Source of the DNA: Phyllostachys edulis
Taxonomy: Eukaryota > Streptophyta > Magnoliopsida > Poales > Poaceae
DNA length: 64,000 nucleotides
Reading direction: 5' to 3'
Assembly: GCA_036346405.1 (NCBI GenBank)
Contig: CM070548.1
Coordinates: 54,929,866 to 54,993,865, forward strand
Position 1 is the first letter of the stretch. Each line of letters opens with the position of its first letter. The position numbers were made by a program, and so were the translations under genes. The notes beneath the pieces are model-generated. The model did not search any database and was not told the DNA's origin. It saw only the letters and a program-made list of their open reading frames with translations. Shown here piece by piece: positions 19,669 to 32,039 of the stretch.

Positions 19669-21050
19669 ATGGCCAAGGACTTGCATGACGTCGACTCCTC
19701 CAACGATGACGACCCTTTCAGCGATCCCGATGAGGTATGCCCCTCACTCAATGAAATGAAACGTGCTTTGGTCGTTGCTGAACAAAAACTGAAAAGGCAA
19801 GCTAAAATGATTAAGATACAGGGTAGCATGATTGATAACTTGAACCTAGAAGTTGTTATGCTCAAATCCATTAATCCTGTTGATGTTTGTGATTCTTGCT
19901 CTAGCTTCCATAATGAATTGACCAATCTGAAATCTGCTCATCCCTCTGTTGCAAATCAACTTAAAGATGCTCTTGATGAACTAGAATCTCTCAAGTCTAG
20001 TCCTGTGTGCATGGATGTTGTTGCTCTAGATGTGACTGCTGTAGATGCTATTCCTTTACCTTGCTCAAATTGTGCTTTGCTTAAATTAAAATTGGATAGC
20101 GCTACAAAAGAATTGCTGAAATTTGATGCTAGTCACACTTGCTCTCATTGTGAGGATAATAAGATTAAAATAAAAGAAATGACTGAAATGGTTCTTCATT
20201 CTAAATCTGCATCATGTGAAAATTGCCTTAAACTCACAATGGAGAATGAAGCTCTAAACTAGACTCTAGAGGAGAAAGCTAAAATTGAACAATCCATGTC
20301 CATGACTGCTTCCAAAAAAGTTATTGATTCTACTTCTTGTGCTTTTTGTACTGAAATTGGGACAAATTTAGATGAGATACAAGAGGCATTTAGAGTCAAA
20401 TTCAAAGAGCAAATGAGTATGACTGAGAATGCTTCTTGTGTGTCTTGTGAGGCTTTAAGGGTTGAGGTAGCTCTTGTTAAAGAAAAGCTTGCTAGGACAA
20501 TCAAGTCAAATAGGTGTGTCACCTGTAAGGACCTAGCCAAAGTAAATGATTACCTCAAAAAGACCCTTGAGAGATTTTCTATTGGGAAGAAGAACCTCAA
20601 CATGATCCTCGATCAATCTAAGGTGAGTGTGAAGAAAAGTAGCCTAGGTTTTAATTCCCTAGAGCATTCCAAGAACCATCCACCTAAAATTATGAGAGCT
20701 GTTGAGAGTGGCATGTTCGAGGTAGACCCCCTAAGCCATCTAAGGTAGTCTTTAGATCTGTAGGTTTTGCCCAAACCCCTTCAAGCAAGACAGGTGCTTC
20801 TACTTCATCAGGTCAGACCCCTCAAAAGGTCAAGTACCATTGCACCTTCTGCAAGAAGGATAGCCACATCGTTGAGTTCTGCTTCCGTATAGCCAAGATT
20901 GAGAGGAAGGAGAGGATGAGTGCCTTGAGGACCATTAGAAGTGTTCCCTCATCTGTGATAGTCTCTAGAGCCAAGCAGCCCATCTTTCCTGCTAGACATA
21001 GGCCTAGGTTCGTAGATGACTTCTTTGACTCTTTTGGTGGCTCTAGGTAG
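19669..21050 (+). pseudogene. gag: copia1 Gag, C-terminal part: coiled coil with seven CX2C motifs and a CCHC knuckle
   Basis: The frame resumes at the second copy of the ATG duplication (MAKDLHDVDSSNDDD), in phase with the Gag frame before CACTA1. About 290 residues are helical, Leu/Lys/Glu-rich coiled coil. CX2C pairs occur at residues 74, 132, 158, 183, 224, 257 and 283 counted from 19,669 (CDSC, CSNC, CSHC, CENC, CAFC, CVSC, CVTC). One stop is at 20,260-20,262, and a frameshift lies at a CCCCC run near 20,727. In the shifted frame a second zinc knuckle (CTFCKKDSHIVEFC, 20,841-20,882) precedes pol. A long coiled-coil Gag is typical of grass Maximus/SIRE elements. The repeated CX2C pattern is the odd part. 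Confidence 0.85.
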
Positions 21051-24000
21051 CATTTTGGGTTAGAATATCGTGAGGAGAGACCACGGGTAGCACCTAGACA
21101 GGGGGAGTACCGACCTTTTGGTAGGTCGATTCGGAGAGGTCTAGGTGGTTCTCGTGTGCATTCTTATGATTATCCCTCTAACCATTTTATTGCTTCTTCT
21201 ACTGTGTTGCCTAAACATCGTGTGACTCAGTACTGGATTCCCAAGTCTTTTATCACTAACCCCAGTACTGAGGCACAGATGTTTCCTGTTCGTGCTCTGT
21301 AGGTCCGTCGTGCGAGGAAGGAGGACATTTGGCTTGTTGACTCTAGGTGTTCTCGACACATGACTGGAGATTCTAGATGGTTCTCCTCCCTCACACGTGC
21401 ATCCGGCAACGAGTTGATCACATTTGGGGATGCTTCTACCGGGACCGTGACAGTTAAGGGCACAGTGCGCGTCAACAACAACTTCATGCTTAAGGACGTC
21501 GCTTTGGTAAGTAAGCTGAGGTATAATTTGCTATCTGTTTCTCAGCTTCTTGATGAGGGTCTGGAAGTGAGGTTCAAGAGTGGTGAGTGTAGAGTTCTAG
21601 ACTTCTCGGGTGAGCATGTCTTTGGGATCTCTAGGTTTGAGAAGATCTTTTGTGCTGATTTCAGTATTTCCTCCTCATCCAGCCCTAGGTGTCTTGTGGC
21701 TTTAGACTCTTATGATCTAGTTTTGTGGCATCATAGACTTGGACACATAGGCTTTGACCATTTGACTAGAGTCAGTTGCAAGGATTTGATTAGAGGTTTG
21801 CCTAAGCTAAAGGCTGTTAGAGATCTTGTGTGTACACCCTGTAGACATGGTAAGATAGTTTCTGCTTCCCATCCACCTCTTACTTTAGTGATGACTGATG
21901 GACCAGGTCAGCTCTTGCACTTAGACACTGTTGGCCCTTCTAGAGTTCAGTCTGTAGGTGGAAAATGGTATGTGCTTGTGATAGTGGATGATTTCTCCAG
22001 GTATTCATGGGTTTATTTTCTGGTTTCTAAGGACGAGGCTTTTGGCTATTTTAGAGAATTGGTCCTTAGACTAGCTGTTGATCTTCCTGGAGCTTTGAGA
22101 GCCATTAGGAGTGACAATGGGACAGAATTCAAGAACTCTTCCTTTGCCACTTTCTGCACTGATAGAGGACTTGAGCACCAGTTCTCTTGACCTAGAGTTC
22201 GCCAGCAGAATAGTGTTGTAGAGAGGAAGAACAGGACCCTTGTAGAGATGGCTAGGACCATGCTAGATGAGCATAGCACTCCTAGGAGATTTTGGGCTGA
22301 GGCGATCTCTACTGCTTGCTATGTATCCAATAGGGTTTTCTTGAGATCTGTGATTGGCAAAACTTCTTTTGAGTTTAGATTTGGTCATAAACCTAAAGTC
22401 TCTCATTTCAAGATTTTTGGTTGCAAGTGCTTCATTCTTAAACATGGCAACTTGGATAAATTTGAATCAAGATGTTCTGATGGCATTTTTCTTGGATATC
22501 CTGCTCATTCTCATGGCTATCGTGTGTTTAATTTGGATACTAACAAAATTGTTGAGACTTGCGAAGTCACTTTTGATGAGGCTAGTGCTAGTACTAGACC
22601 CGATGGTGCAGGTACACAGGTTTCTGAATGCATCTTCATCGACGATGACTCTGAGGATGAGGACCCGATCCATCCTCTAGTCACTTCTAAGGTGGTTGGA
22701 GAGCCTGCTTCTACTTCTCCAGCTTCTGATGAGCAGCCTCTTCCCATCTTCATTGACGATCCGAGCAGCTCTGCTCCTACCTCCACAGTCCATGAGGTAG
22801 AGGCCACTTCTGCACTAGGACCTCCTCTTCACATTCAGCAACAACATCCATCTGAGCAGATGATTGGGGATCTTCATGAGCGAGTCACTCACTCTAGGTT
22901 TATCTCTTCAGATTCTCATGCACATTCTGCTTTTGTCGCGTCTTTTGAACCCCGAGATGTCACCCATGCTTTATCTGATTCCTCTTGGGTCAATGCCATG
23001 CATGAAGAGCTTGAAAATTTTGAAAGAAACAAAGTTTGGACCTTAGTTGAACCTCCACCTAAGCATAATGTAATTGGAACAAAATGGGTTTTCAAAAATA
23101 AGCAAAGTGAGGATGGGTTGGTAGTTCGCAATAAGGCTAGGCTTGTAGCTCAAGATTATTCCCAGGTAGAAGGCTTAGACTTTGAGGAGACCTTTGCTCT
23201 TGTATCTAGATTAGAAGTCATTCACATTTTGCTTGCATTTGCGGCATCTAAGGGCTTTAAGCTTTTTCAAATGGATGTCAAGAGTGCTTTCCTTAATGGC
23301 TTCATAGAAGAAGAGGTCTTTGTCAACCAACCTCCTGGTTTTGAAAATCTCAAATTCCCAAACCATGTGTTCAAGCTCTCCAAAGCCTTGTATGGATTGA
23401 AGCAAGCCCCTAGAGCTTGGTATGATAGGCTTAAGAGTTTCTTGCTTAAAAATGACTTCAAAATGGGATTGGTAGATAAAACTCTGTTCACTCTCAAGCA
23501 TGGTAGTGACTTTTTATTGGTTCAGATTTATGTGGATGATATCATATTCGGTGGTTCTTCTCATGCTTTGGTTTCCAGATTTTCAGACTCTATGAGCAGG
23601 GAGTTCGAGATGAGCATGATGGGCGAATTGACCTTCTTCCTTGGTCTTCAAGTCAAGCAACTGAAAGAAGGCACCTTCATTTATCAAAGGAAGTACACAA
23701 AGGACCTTCTTCGACGCTTTGACATGGGAAGCCGTAGGCCCATGTCTACTCCCATTGCTACATCCACTGTGCTGGACCCTGATGAGGATGGAGAGCCCGT
23801 GGATCAGAAGGAGTACCGCAGCATGATTGGCTCCCTTCTCTACCTCACGGCGTCGAGGCCAGACATACAATTCGCTGTGTGTCTGTGTGCTCGATTTCAA
23901 GCTTCCCCTCGTGCCTCTCATCGTCAAGCAGTGCGTCGTATTTTCAGGTACCTCCAGGACACTCTTGACTTTGGACTCTGGTATCCTTCTGATTCTGCTC

Positions 24001-24482
24001 TCTCCATTCGGGCTTTTTCTAATGCTGATTTTGCGGGGTGTAGAGTGGATAGGAAGAGTACTTCTGGCACTTGTCATTTCTTAGGCACATCTCTTATCTC
24101 TTGGTCATCTAGGAAACGGTCCTCTATTGCACAGTCCACTGCCGAGGCCGAGTATGTAGCTGCAGCCAGTAGTTGCTCTCAGGTTCTGTGGATCTTGTCT
24201 ATTCTGTGGGATTATGGGTTATTTTTGGATAGTGTCCCTCTTTTCTGTGACAACACTAGTGCCATAAACATTGCCAAAAACCCAGTGCAACACTCTAGGA
24301 CCAAGCACATTGACATTCGATATCATTTCCTTAGAGACCATGTAGAAAAGGGTGATGTTGTGCTTCACTTTGTAGAGTCTGAGCAGCAGGTTGCGGATAT
24401 TTTCACTAAGGCTCTTAATTCTTCTCATTTTGCTTCTTTGTGGGGAGATTTGAGGGTTATTAGTCCCCTTGGCCTGTTTTAA
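21051..24482 (+). pseudogene. pol: copia1 Pol: protease, integrase, reverse transcriptase, RNase H
   Basis: The aspartic protease motif reads LVDSRCSRHMTG (21,333-21,368). The usual Gly after DS is Arg, so the protease should be dead. Integrase follows with HHRLGHIGF...CTPCRHGK (HHCC) and catalytic segments LHLDTVG, IRSDNGTEF and VVERKNR. A TGA at 22,188-22,190 separates the last two. From 22,248 to 24,482 one uninterrupted 744-codon frame holds the integrase end, reverse transcriptase (MDVKSAF, YVDDIIFGG with YVDD at 23,529-23,540) and RNase H (SNADFAG, TAEAEYVA, CDNTSAI). It ends at TAA 24,480. Earlier stops lie near 21,050 and 21,301. The 3' half keeps all its catalytic acids. Confidence 0.93.
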
Positions 24483-25913
24483 GGGGGAGTTGGCTCTTTT
24501 GCATTCATTGTATCATACTGCATTTTAAAGTCAGCAACTTGCATTGTAATATAATTTCATGGAGCTTTGATTATTATCCTTGTATGACTTGATTTCATAC
24601 TTTATACCTTGCCATGTCTTGTGCTAGGTTGCTATATTTCTTTTATGGCTTTTCATGTATAGCTTAGCTTCTGCCATTCTAGCTTTATTATCTGTGAGAA
24701 AATTGAATCAAAATATGAGTTGTTGTATCTTGTGACTAGTTTTGCCATAGTGATCCTCTCATGATTCACACCATGTCATATAGGCTAAATTGAGTCTTGA
24801 ACTTACTTTGAGTTTTAAATTGAGCTATGATAGGTCTTAAGTCAAGCAAATGAAAAATAGTTTTTCTGTGCGAAAAAACTGATCTCACCAATTCTTTCTC
24901 ATGAGACGGCTTGCCATTGTACTAGGCATGAACTCAGGGGAAGTTTTGGATGACCTAGACCACTCTCTTAAGCTTCTTGCTTGAGATGGTCACGGCAAGG
25001 CTTGAGATCTAGTACAATGCTAAGAAAACAAATTGTCAATTGGTTGAAACTTAGGAGACAGTTGTGGATGGCTCCTAGTCCAAGACTTGCTTTTCTAAGA
25101 TAAAACCAAAATTTTTTTAGCAAAATGCTCAATGTGCTAAATTCCAAATGCTTGAACAAATTGATTCATAACTGAACTCATAGTGCTAAAAATTGACTCA
25201 TTTTCTAGTTTCTGGGCTTCATTTTGCTTATAGACATGGCTCGACTCATTTTTGGATACCTTTAGTTAAACTATGATTTTGAGCACCTTGTCATGCTACC
25301 AATTCATTTAATTTCAGATTATTGCTATTTTGGCCTTAGCTTTGCTGTACATGTTTTGCCATGATAGAAAGTAGCTTCTTCACATAATATGGCTTGGTGT
25401 AATACTTGTACAGTCCTCATGGATAATTTTCATGGCTCCTTGTCTTAAAAATGAATTAATTGCAGCTAGTCCATATTATTCATGCTCTATCTTCCTTTAT
25501 GCACCTTGATGAATCTATTGTCAAAGGGGGAGAAATGGTAAAAATGAAATTTGCATGAGGTTATGAGGATCATAGTGAGGGGGAGCATCTCATATGCATT
25601 TTTGCGATCTTATTGCTATTTCTGAATTTGATTTGCAATTCTTGCATCTCCACAAAAATCAAAGGTCAAATTGAACAATTGTTCTTTCATATGGACCTTA
25701 AGTGAGATTTTACAAATTTCTGGAAATTGAAGCTTTCTTGCTTTCTTTTGCCTTATCTCACTTGCCTATGCTTTTCTGGAGCCAGCTTGGTCATTTCTAT
25801 TGCTTTCTCTTGTATTTGGACCAAGTTGTGCCTTTGTGCGAAAACATCGAGTTTTTTTTTCTCTTTTCAAACCTCAAACTTTGCATTTTTGGGAAATTAC
25901 CAATGTGTTCATC
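24483..25913. other. copia1 region between pol and polypurine tract, non-coding
   Basis: 1.43 kb begins with AAGGGGGAGTTGG directly after the pol stop. It is T-rich with no sustained frame. Some Maximus/SIRE relatives carry an env-like ORF here; I see none. An AAAGGGGGAGAAATGG tract at about 25,517 is a second polypurine-like run. Confidence 0.6.
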
Positions 25914-25923
25914 AAGGGGGAGA
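25914..25923 (+). promoter_or_regulatory. copia1 polypurine tract
   Basis: AAGGGGGAGA, 1 bp before the 3' LTR start at 25,925. This is the plus-strand priming site for reverse transcription. Confidence 0.85.
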
Positions 25924-25924
25924 T

Positions 25925-27653
25925 TGTAAATATCATGGGGATATGTGCATGATCTTAGGATGATGAAACAATTGGCAATGGTATTGATGGTATTGATGGT
26001 TTGTCGAATCACGCGTTTTCTGCGAAGTTAAAAGAGCTATCAGGTAGAGGCGGTCAGACCAGCGGTCAATGACCGGTCGAGCCGACTTTGGTGCGGATCG
26101 ACCGCGATTGAACTGCGATCGACGGCTTAATCCTGTTCATCATCCAATAGTTTGCGATGATTTTTTTGGTGAGGTCATATTCATGGTTATCAGTGCATAT
26201 GTGTTGCATGATGCATGTTTTCACTAACGTGGGTTAAGTTGTGAAGAACTTGTTCCCGGATTCGATTTCTTTGTCTATTATTGTGCAGGACGCTTGGAGG
26301 TCAACGACGAAGATGAGCAGGACTAAGCTTGGAGAGCTGAGGTCCAGAACGATCAAGGATGCCGGGTAAGGTCAATGGACTCAAGCATGACGCAGAATGG
26401 ACAAAGGTGACCGAACGAGCAATTCGGTGCAACGGGTTGGATCAAGCGGCACGAGGGTCAGTGCAAGTGCCATGGTGGTTTTGGCGGGAGCCGGACGAGA
26501 GAGACTTGCCGACATTATGAGAGCCGTTGATCAACCTACACGTGGCGAAGCAGGCGAGTGCTTCACCAAGATTGGACTTGGTCTTCGGAGAAAGATCAAG
26601 AAGGGGTATTTTGATAATTTCACCAAATACCGCCTTTGTGACCTTGGGCTAAACCGCGGCGCAAGACGGTGCGTGGAGAAGCGGTTTAGGTCAAGAGAAG
26701 ATGAAGACAACGCTTTAAGATGCGTGCGTGTGTCCCGTTTGTGTTGGGCCTTAACGGGAGCCCATTAGGGTTAACTCTTCTAGAAGCTAGGCCTCTCTAT
26801 AAATAGGAGGGGGTGCTGTCAAGCAACCCCTAAGCACCTCATTTGCAAAACCCTAGTTTGTCTTAGGGCTTAGAAAGGAAAGGAGAGGCTTAGGGTTTTA
26901 GAGGATGGATTGATTGGAGTGCTCATGTTGTGAGCTTTATCCTCCTTGATGGAGTGGCTGTAATCTAGCAACAATCTCGAATCAATCTATGCAAGATTTC
27001 TCAAAGTTGAGTTCCTATTTGTTCTTGCTCTCTATTTCTTGATTTTGGGCTTTTCTTTGATCCTTTGATTCTCTGTTGGTTTCTTGCCCCAATTTACCTT
27101 GCTGTGACATGTGGGAATACATCTAGGATCATCTTGATGGTCAATCACCCACGAGCAAGTGTTTGGATCAAGTTTTCGATCTAGCCCGGTTTTGAACCAA
27201 TCTTCGTTCAAATGGAAAAATGTCGAATCTTTTACGTGGATCTACTCAATCGTTGCCTGGAATAGGTTCCTAATATCCTTAGGAAGGTGTGTTCCAAATT
27301 TGGTCAAGTTTGGCTATGTAGATCAAGAGTTAGACCGATTTTCGTTTTGGTTCTTGGGCTGTTGGTTACATTTACGGGCGGTCGGTCGATGCGCTTGAGC
27401 CACCGGTCGAGACCGCCTTGCTTGATCGGCCATGTGATAGCCGTCGGTCGAGCCGGACCGAGGGTTTGTTCTCCGTGTTTTGGGTCTTTTGCTTCGGGGT
27501 TTGATCGGATTCAACAGGTCATACACTGTGCTTGTATACAGATCTTCATAGCTTCTATAGCTATTGGAGTGAAAGTAGTGTTGAGTTCGATCGAGGTGAA
27601 AAATAGAGAAATCATCTATTCACCCCCCCTCTAGGTGCCTTTCCGGTCCTACA
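25925..27653 (+). repeat. copia1 3' LTR
   Basis: 1,729 bp, TGTAAATATCATGG...CCTACA. It matches the 5' LTR with scattered differences, including an extra TTGATGGTA unit near 25,985. TATA is at 26,797-26,806. It is followed by AGATC, the imperfect target duplication, and then TNP2 sequence of CACTA2. Confidence 0.92.
26397..26768 (+). other. 123-codon ORF inside the copia1 3' LTR
   Basis: The counterpart of 6,431-6,802, with equal length and about a dozen amino-acid differences but no stop. No domain is recognised. Confidence 0.25.
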
Positions 27654-27659
27654 AGATCA

Positions 27660-30600
27660 CAAACTACTCCTCATTGCTATCTATCTCAAGAATTGCACGA
27701 TCTTCATTATCACTCTGATCTTGCATGTAAGTTTAAATGCGTCTTGATCGGACTACTTAATTGACATCATCCACTTGGTTGCGAGTATTTTCAATGACAC
27801 TAGCAGGGACAATATGACACTCTCCATCACCAACATGTGAATTTTCAGAAATAGGTTCATTTTCTTGTATTGGACATTGTGTATAGTCATCATCTTGGTA
27901 TGTAAGTTCCTTCTCAGTTTCTGCTTCGGTGACACTCCATAAATGCCTATACTCAAACTTTGGAACTACTCTCCAGTCTCCACCAAACTTTGTGTCCTAG
28001 AAGTAAAATATCTTTGATGATTGTGCGGCTAGAATAAAAGGATCTCCTTTGTACCAGTAACTTGTAGTGTTGATGTTTTTAAAATATCCATCATCTTTCA
28101 ATCGTGTCTTCTTGCCATCAAGATCAAACCAGCCACAACGAAATAAAACAACTGTTCGACGGACGTCTTGGCTTGAGTTATATTGCAACTCGATAATGTC
28201 TTGCAGACAACCATAAAAATCAATATGCTCACCATTATGTGTACCCTCAACCATGACTCCACTATTCTGAGTCTTTCTATTTTTTTCACAGTCAATCGTG
28301 TGATATCGAACACCATCAACAATACATGCTGAATATAATCTCACTCGCATATCTGGTTGGCATGCCAATGAATATAGGTCATCACTGAGCTCTACTCCTT
28401 CCACATAACGCAGTCTTGCCATCTGGACAACAAAAAGGTCAACATGATGATAACCTATACACCTGATCAGAGTTCCATCCAAAATTGCAAAGAAAACTCG
28501 CATGCTTCTTAAACCATGTGGCAAATTCATGCTCTAACCTTTTTTCCACATCATGACTACCTTCTTTCTCTAACTCTTGTCTGCATAACCTGCATAGTGG
28601 CTTCAGAAATTAGAGATAAATAATATATTATATCTGAAACAAAAGTCAAAAGTGTTAGAAGGGATCACATACTCCATAAATGGCTGAACCTCAAGACAAT
28701 TGTTGAGACATACCAAACCATCTTGTCATAATCACCTTCAAGATATGTCATCCTCGAGGCTCCAATTAAATCAACACCATGCTAAAAAACAGAGAGGTCA
28801 CCTTCTTTTAAGTCAACACGCTCTCTATTCCTACCCTCTTGATTGAATTGTGTCTCCACATCATTCAAGTACCTTGAGCAAAAAGTTAAACACTCATTAG
28901 CAACATATGCTTCTGCAATGGATCCTTCAGGTCTAGCCCTATTCCTCACAAAACGCTTCAGTGTACATAGCCTTCTTTCCACTGGGTACATCTAGCCATA
29001 TTGCACTGGGCCTCTTAGGATTGTTTCATCAGGTAAATGAACAGCCAAGTGCACCATAACATCAAAGAAAGCTGGTGGAAAAATTTTCTCAACCTTGCAC
29101 AAAATTATTGGGACTTGAACTTTCAATTTATGCAGAACATCTAGCTTTAGAGTTTTGCAACATAACTGCTGAAAGAAATTTTCCAATTCAGCAACTGCTT
29201 CATATATCTCCTTACTCATGATTCCTCGTAGGGCAGCAGGTAAAATTCTTTGTAGAAGAATATGACAATCATGAGTTTTTAATTCTAGCACCTTGCATCC
29301 ATCTGCACTAATACTTTTTACTAAATTAGAAGCATATCCATATGGAAATTTCACCTCTCTTATAAATTCAAAAAAATTACGCTTTTTGTCTGTTTTCATT
29401 TCATACGGGGCTTTAGGGATACTGTATGAATCTCCTTCATACTACAAGTGTAAAAAAGATCTTATGCCCATGTCTTCCAAATCTAGCCTAGCACTGACTG
29501 TGTCCTTTGTCTTCCCATCAATGTTGAGAAATGTACCAAGCAGGTTGTCACATATATATTTTTTTCAATGTGCATTACATCAAGATTGTGCCGCAACTTC
29601 AAACTCGACCAATATGGCAAGTCAAACAAACAAACTCTTCGAGTGTAAACTTGACCATCGGCTTGCCGCTTTCTCTTATGCCGCTTTGCGGATGCTTTCC
29701 TGTTCTAACATCTATTACATTGTCCAGTTGCTGTAGCAGCTCCTCTGTACTAAGTTCCCAAGGCTTCGCGTGGGTTTCATTCTCACCATTAAATTCTTTC
29801 CTTTTTCTCCACAGATGATCCCTTGGAAGGAAACGACGATGGCCAATGTAACATATCTTGTGCCTTAATTTTGTTTGAGTAGGGATCTTTGTCACAACGC
29901 ACACATGCATAATAACCTTTTGTGGTTCGTCCTAACAAGGTGCCAAATGTTGGATAATCATGAATGCACCATAAAATTGCAGCATGTAGATCAAACATAC
30001 TAGCACTACATGCATCATAAGTACGGACACCCTTCCAAAGCTCTAGCAACTCTTCGATGAGAGGCTCCAAGAACACATCATGATCCTTTTCTGGACATTT
30101 TGGACCTAGGATCACTAGGGCCAACATGAAGTTGGATTGTTCCATACATACCCAGGGTGGCCCGTTGTAAGGCACGACAAATACTGGCCACATGCTATAT
30201 GAGGAGCTCATGTTGCCAAATGGATTGAAACCATCTGTAGCAAGGCCAAGTCTCATGTTCCTTGCATCTTTTGCAAACAACCCATATTTTCTGTCGAAGT
30301 CTTTCCATGCCTCACCATCCGCAGGATGGCTGAGTTCATTGTCCACAGATTGCCACTTCAACTTGTGCCATTGTGCCTCCTTCACTGTATTTTTGGAAGC
30401 AAACATCCTCTTCAGCCTTGGAATCAATTGAAAATGCTGCAATACCTTCACAGGAATCTGCTTCCTTCCTTCTGCATCTTTCCGTCTAGATTCACCACAT
30501 ACTGGGCACTCATCATTGTTGGCATACTCCTTTCGAAACAAGACACAATTATTCTTGCAAACGTGGATTGAATCATATCAAGTCCTAATGCACGGATAAA

Positions 30601-31203
30601 GTTCTTTCCTTCATTGTAAGATGTGGGAAGAAAGCAAGCTTGGAACGCTGAAGACAACAGCTTCAGCAATGCAGTGAATGCAACATTACTGATTCGATAG
30701 AATGACTTGATATGAAGTAACTTCACAACAAATGCAAATCTTGAAAAATGAGCACATCCAGGATAAAGCTGGCGCTGCAACTCTGCTATTACACTTCCAA
30801 ACATTGAATTCAGTCCACCTTGTTCTTCAGTTGTGTATAATTCCTCTACCATATCTGGAATTCTATCATTATCGTCGTCGTCCTCGTTCAAACAAACATC
30901 CTCTTCAACATCATGTTCTATAGTATCGAATGGTTCATTCTCATGCGGTGCATTTTCATGAATTTCATCATCCACTGGTTCTCCATGACGAATCCACCTA
31001 TTGTATGTGCTTGACATCCCATGAATATATATGTGATCCTCCACAACTCCTTGAGGTCTATGAGCCCGATTCAAACATACACGACATGGGCAAAGTATTT
31101 CAGCATTCTCATCAAATGGGGCACTAACAAATTGCATGAACTCTTTCACCCCATTGATATGTGCAGTGCTAAATTGTCTAGATTTAATCCAAGATCTGTC
31201 CAT
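27660..31203 (-). pseudogene. tnp2: CACTA2 TNP2 transposase
   Basis: The ATG at 31,203 opens MDRSWIKSRQFSTAHINGV (transposase-associated domain), followed by a CPCRVC cysteine cluster and an acidic linker. Transposase_21 follows: HVCKNNCVLFRKEYANND..CPVCGESRRK, then GLATDGFNPFGNMSSSYSMW, KCPEKDHDVFLEPLIEELLE, and DYPTFGTLLGRTTKGYYAC (30,560-29,890). DUF4218 comes next (THDCHILLQRILPAALRGIM; MYPVERRLCTLKRFVRNRAR), then DUF4216 (TQNSGVMVEGTHNG; YWYKGDPFILAAQ) and an acidic tail to about 27,660. Frameshifts lie near 30,570 (one base missing), 29,860 and 29,630, with stops near 29,440, 28,990 and 28,780. It is diverged from the CACTA1 TNP2 but has the same layout. It is inactive. Confidence 0.92.
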
Positions 31204-32039
31204 CTATTAGACATTCAAACAAGTACAAATTAATCAAAATTATTGCCCATCTATCAGCCATTCAAACAAGTAAACCTTAATCAAAATTATTGTCCATGTT
31301 GTTCACATCTTCATACTGTTCAACTTCACAAAATATAAATATTTTGCAATGACCGAATGGCTTGTAAAATTAAGTGTATTCTAAACTCTCAAATTGGTAA
31401 TTTAGTGGCATATACTCAAGTTAAACCATGGACTAGCTAAAAACGCACAAAATCTACAATAGCACTATTATTCAACCAAACCCGAGCCACTAAGAAGCAA
31501 CAAAAGGAGAATGGAGGGCATCCTTACCTTCAATTGAAGACTACAATTGAGAATGGCCTATGTCTGGCCAGATCTGGGTGTCGACCTGTGTGGCGGCCGA
31601 CCGTCGTAGCAACTGTGGCCGTGCCACGGAGCTCTAGCAGTGGCGCAACGAGCATGGGACGAGTAGCCCTCGCCGGCGGGAGGCGGAGCCGTCGCCGGCG
31701 AGAGTCGCAATCGTCATCGACGGGAGTCGTAGCTTTCCCCTTTGCTCAGCCGTTCAAACATAGTGGCCGCCACTGTGCTACTGGGTTTTTCTTTGTAAGT
31801 CCCTGCCTCGCATGTAATAGCTTATCTAGATATTCACATATGATTCCAACGAATTCCTCTCGATGGTGCAGTGGTATTTCAGCAGCTTGAGATGCAACAG
31901 TCCCCGGTTTGAAGCATGGGAGCCGGTTTTTATTTGCGTGTGCCACATTACATTTTGCACCACTTCCTGACATGTGCGTCCCACTTCTATGCGTCCACGG
32001 TGGCAACAAACCAGCTTGTCACCCGTGTAACTTTATCCA
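31204..32039. other. CACTA2 leader region between terminus and TNP2
   Basis: Non-coding. An AT-rich part (31,210-31,510) holds a duplicated ATTATTG(C/T)CCAT / CATTCAAACAAGTA segment near 31,210-31,280. The GC-rich part (31,560-31,740) may be the leader exon of TNP2, with the AT-rich part an intron. The plus-strand frame at 31,534-31,890 is its shadow. Confidence 0.45.

Larger units (their letters stand above)
5962..27653 (+). mobile_element. Ty1/copia retrotransposon, Maximus/SIRE-like (copia1), split by CACTA1
   Basis: The two LTRs (5,962-7,692 and 25,925-27,653) begin TGTRRATATCATGG and end CCTACA. A primer site complementary to initiator tRNA-Met lies 2 bp inside (7,695-7,706), and a polypurine tract AAGGGGGAGA ends just before the 3' LTR. 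Flanks AGATG / AGATC form a 5-bp duplication with one mismatch. Domain order is gag, protease, integrase, reverse transcriptase, RNase H, which is copia order. Gag carries a long coiled coil and pol is followed by about 1.4 kb of non-coding DNA, as in Maximus/SIRE elements. Without CACTA1 the element is about 10.85 kb. Gag and 5' pol are broken by stops, frameshifts and the transposon; 3' pol is open. It is inserted in CACTA2. Confidence 0.9.

Noticed and set aside
31534..31890. 118-codon plus-strand ORF
   Set aside because: Antisense to the GC-rich leader of CACTA2 TNP2, with no domain.
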